A stretch of DNA of 14,490 nt, taken from JAPHTQ01 sp046484535. Lineage in GTDB: Bacteria > Pseudomonadota > Gammaproteobacteria > Thiohalomonadales > Thiohalomonadaceae. The stretch spans positions 1 to 14,490 of the forward strand of contig JAWOIT010000001.1 in NCBI GenBank assembly GCA_046484535.1, in the 5' to 3' direction. The notes below the pieces were generated by a model that saw nothing but the letters and a program-made list of their open reading frames with translations, had not been told where the DNA came from and did no database searches. Below, one piece after another: positions 13,152-14,490 of the stretch. Position 1 is the first letter of the stretch, and each line of letters begins with the position of its first letter. A program made the translations under genes and the position numbers.

Positions 13152-14123
13152 ATGACACAGGCCATTATCGCTGTAGTTTTGGGTTTGGCGGTTCTGGTTT
13201 GGAGCGCCGATCGTTTTGTCGAGGGATCGGTCTCCACAGCCCGCCATTTCGCAATGCCGCCGCTTCTGATCGGCATGGTGATCGTCGGTTTCGGCACCTC
13301 CGCGCCGGAGATGGTGGTTTCGGCACTGGCCGCTACGCAGGGTAACCCGGGAATCGCCCTGGGTAACGCTTACGGCTCCAACATCACCAACATCGCCCTG
13401 ATCCTTGGGGTCACGGCGCTTATCAGCCCCATCGCCGTCCATTCGCAGGTACTGCGCAAGGAGCTGCCCATTCTCACAGTTGTGACCGCTCTTGCCGCAT
13501 GGCAACTACGGGATGGTCAAATAACCCGGTTCGACGCCATGGCGCTGCTTGCCGTGTTCGGCGGCTTGATGGTCTGGACCATCTGGCAGGGGCTGCAGAA
13601 AAAAGAGGATGCTCTGGGAAGCGAGATAGAGCAGGAACTGGAAGCCCGCGCCATGCCCATCCGCCGTGCTATCTTCTTGCTGGTGGGCGGCCTGTTGCTG
13701 CTCATCGTGAGCTCCCGCATCCTGGTCTGGGGAGCAATGGAAATCGCACACGGCTTTGGAATAAGTGACCTTATCATCGGTCTGACCATCGTCGCTGTGG
13801 GCACCTCGCTTCCAGAACTGGCCTCGTCGGTAATAGCCACCCGCAAGGGGGAACATGACATCGCCCTGGGCAATGTGCTGGGGTCAAATCTGTTCAACAC
13901 CCTGGCAGTGGTGGGCATCGCCGGGTTGATTCACCCGATGGCTGTCGGGCCGGAGGTCTTAAACCGGGACATCCTGGTTATGGCCGCACTGACATTGGCG
14001 TTGTTTGTTATCGGATACAGGCTCAGGGGCGCAGGTCGTATTAACCGCATTGAGGGCATGTTATTGCTGGTCTGCTACGTGGGCTATACGGTCTATCTGG
14101 TCAGTGGCGTTTTCGGGCAATAG
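13152..14123 (+). CDS. yrbG: Calcium/sodium antiporter, YrbG family
   Basis: A 323-residue inner-membrane cation exchanger of the CaCA superfamily that moves Ca2+ outward against Na+ or H+. Both inverted alpha-repeats are visible: repeat 1 has G-F-G-T-S-A-P-E53 and GNAYGSN (71-77), and repeat 2 has G-T-S-L-P-E222 and GNVLGSN (240-246). The two Glu and the Asn residues form the ion-binding centre. About ten hydrophobic segments flank a hydrophilic cytoplasmic loop at about 148-172 (KKEDALGSEIEQELEAR), matching the usual five-plus-five topology and the family length. The gene is probably monocistronic, with the tandem repeat array directly upstream. Ion specificity cannot be decided from sequence, as E. 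coli yrbG itself lacks a firm transport phenotype. Confidence 0.92.
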   Translation: MTQAIIAVVLGLAVLVWSADRFVEGSVSTARHFAMPPLLIGMVIVGFGTSAPEMVVSALAATQGNPGIALGNAYGSNITNIALILGVTALISPIAVHSQVLRKELPILTVVTALAAWQLRDGQITRFDAMALLAVFGGLMVWTIWQGLQKKEDALGSEIEQELEARAMPIRRAIFLLVGGLLLLIVSSRILVWGAMEIAHGFGISDLIIGLTIVAVGTSLPELASSVIATRKGEHDIALGNVLGSNLFNTLAVVGIAGLIHPMAVGPEVLNRDILVMAALTLALFVIGYRLRGAGRINRIEGMLLLVCYVGYTVYLVSGVFGQ

Positions 14124-14124
14124 T

Positions 14125-14182
14125 AAAGGGGCGTTGATAACTGGCAATTATAATGGTGTTCATTTGTCACCGCTCCCTTTTC
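14125..14182 (+). terminator. Possible terminator after the antiporter gene
   Basis: AAAGGG (14125-14130) can pair with CCCTTT (14175-14180), followed by TT-C-TT. The 44-nt loop makes it weak. A second hairpin, CCCTTA / TAAGGG (14189-14194, 14208-14213), lies between the convergent stops without a T-tract and could serve either gene. Confidence 0.25.
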
Positions 14183-14216
14183 TTCACTCCCTTATGAGCT
14201 TTGGAGTTAAGGGCTG

Positions 14217-14490
14217 TCAATCCGCCAGGCGAATACCATTTTTCTCTATGACAATCAGGCGCTGTTTATAGAGGTTGCCGATGGCTTTCTTGAACGCCGC
14301 CTTGCTCATGCCAAGCTGTGATTCAATCTCGGTAGGCGATGACTTGTCATGGAGTGGCGCAGCACCATTGTGCTGTTGCAGGTAGGCCAGCACCTTCTCA
14401 ATATTGTTGTCACGGGTCTCCTTCCCGCCATGCAAGGTGACATCGAGACGGCCATCCGGGCGGATGCGCTTGATATAGCCCCGTTTTTTC
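14217..14490 (-). CDS. CvfB-like S1 RNA-binding protein, C-terminal part
   Basis: The gene enters from the right edge and stops at 14217; its start is outside the window. About 91 residues are visible. 'RGYIKRIRPDGRLDVTLHGGKETRDNN' is the linker from the last S1 (OB-fold) domain in the YitL/CvfB family. The rest, 'IEKVLAYLQQHNG...SPTEIESQLGMSKAAFKKAIGNLYKQRLIVIEKNGIRL', is the family's C-terminal winged-helix domain. CvfB proteins bind RNA in the cytoplasm and influence virulence-factor expression in Staphylococcus; the role in Gammaproteobacteria is unknown. It converges on the antiporter gene with 93 bp between stops. Confidence 0.85.
   Translation of the reverse strand, partial: KKRGYIKRIRPDGRLDVTLHGGKETRDNNIEKVLAYLQQHNGAAPLHDKSSPTEIESQLGMSKAAFKKAIGNLYKQRLIVIEKNGIRLAD

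Overview
The window looks like a chromosomal stretch from a Gammaproteobacterium, without a confident genus. The basis is a YrbG-type Ca2+/Na+ antiporter, the C-terminus of a CvfB-like S1 RNA-binding protein, a Cys-Gly-tract lipoprotein with an outer-membrane sorting signal, a proteobacterial FmdE-family protein, and repeats of the 'GTCATTCC(C/G)GC...GC(G/C)GGAAT' (dRS3-like) class. There are no phage genes, no rRNA or tRNA genes, no CRISPR array and no recognisable transposase gene. Small non-coding repeats are prominent.

Layout. 1-850: two broken genes meet tail to tail, the N-terminal part of an ABC-transporter ATPase (+) and the N-terminal half of an Old Yellow Enzyme flavin reductase (-), both cut at about position 351-357. 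850-1470: no gene; it holds a candidate operator, a dRS3-like half element, a 43-bp tandem repeat and three hairpins. 1471-2073 (-): an orphan coiled-coil protein. 2452-2973 (+) and 3006-3857 (-): convergent genes for an exported DUF2141 protein and a CPBP (CAAX-type) membrane protease. 4086-8201 (+): a 1371-residue lipoprotein with six beta-sandwich-like repeats, each with a Cys pair at fixed spacing, then a right-handed beta-helix. 8342-8499: a solo MITE-like element. 8690-9298 (+): an FmdE-family protein.

9486-12628 is a divergent pair: an M20 (ArgE/DapE-like) metallo-deacylase on minus, and on plus a single open frame carrying a GNAT acetyltransferase and a D-Ala-D-Ala-ligase-like ATP-grasp enzyme. 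A well-placed ribosome binding site and ATG lie inside that frame, so it is either a natural fusion or two genes whose separating stop codon has been lost. Acetylation, ATP-dependent ligation and deacylation in one locus suggest synthesis and turnover of a small N-acylated peptide-like compound. This is inference. It recalls the GNAT/ATP-grasp arrangement of the N-acetylglutaminylglutamine osmolyte system but has different partners.

12693-13117: three tandem copies of a 134-135 bp element with terminal inverted repeats, separated by a constant 7-bp CAGTGAC. The solo element at 8342 is a diverged relative. The array ends 18 bp before the ribosome binding site of the yrbG-like antiporter gene (13152-14123). 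The window closes with the CvfB-like C-terminus (14217-14490, minus), truncated by the window edge.

The most unusual items are the TIR-bounded nested-palindrome elements and their array, the GNAT/ATP-grasp open frame beside an M20 deacylase, the lipoprotein with six constant 21-residue Cys spacings, and the double-truncation junction near 351.
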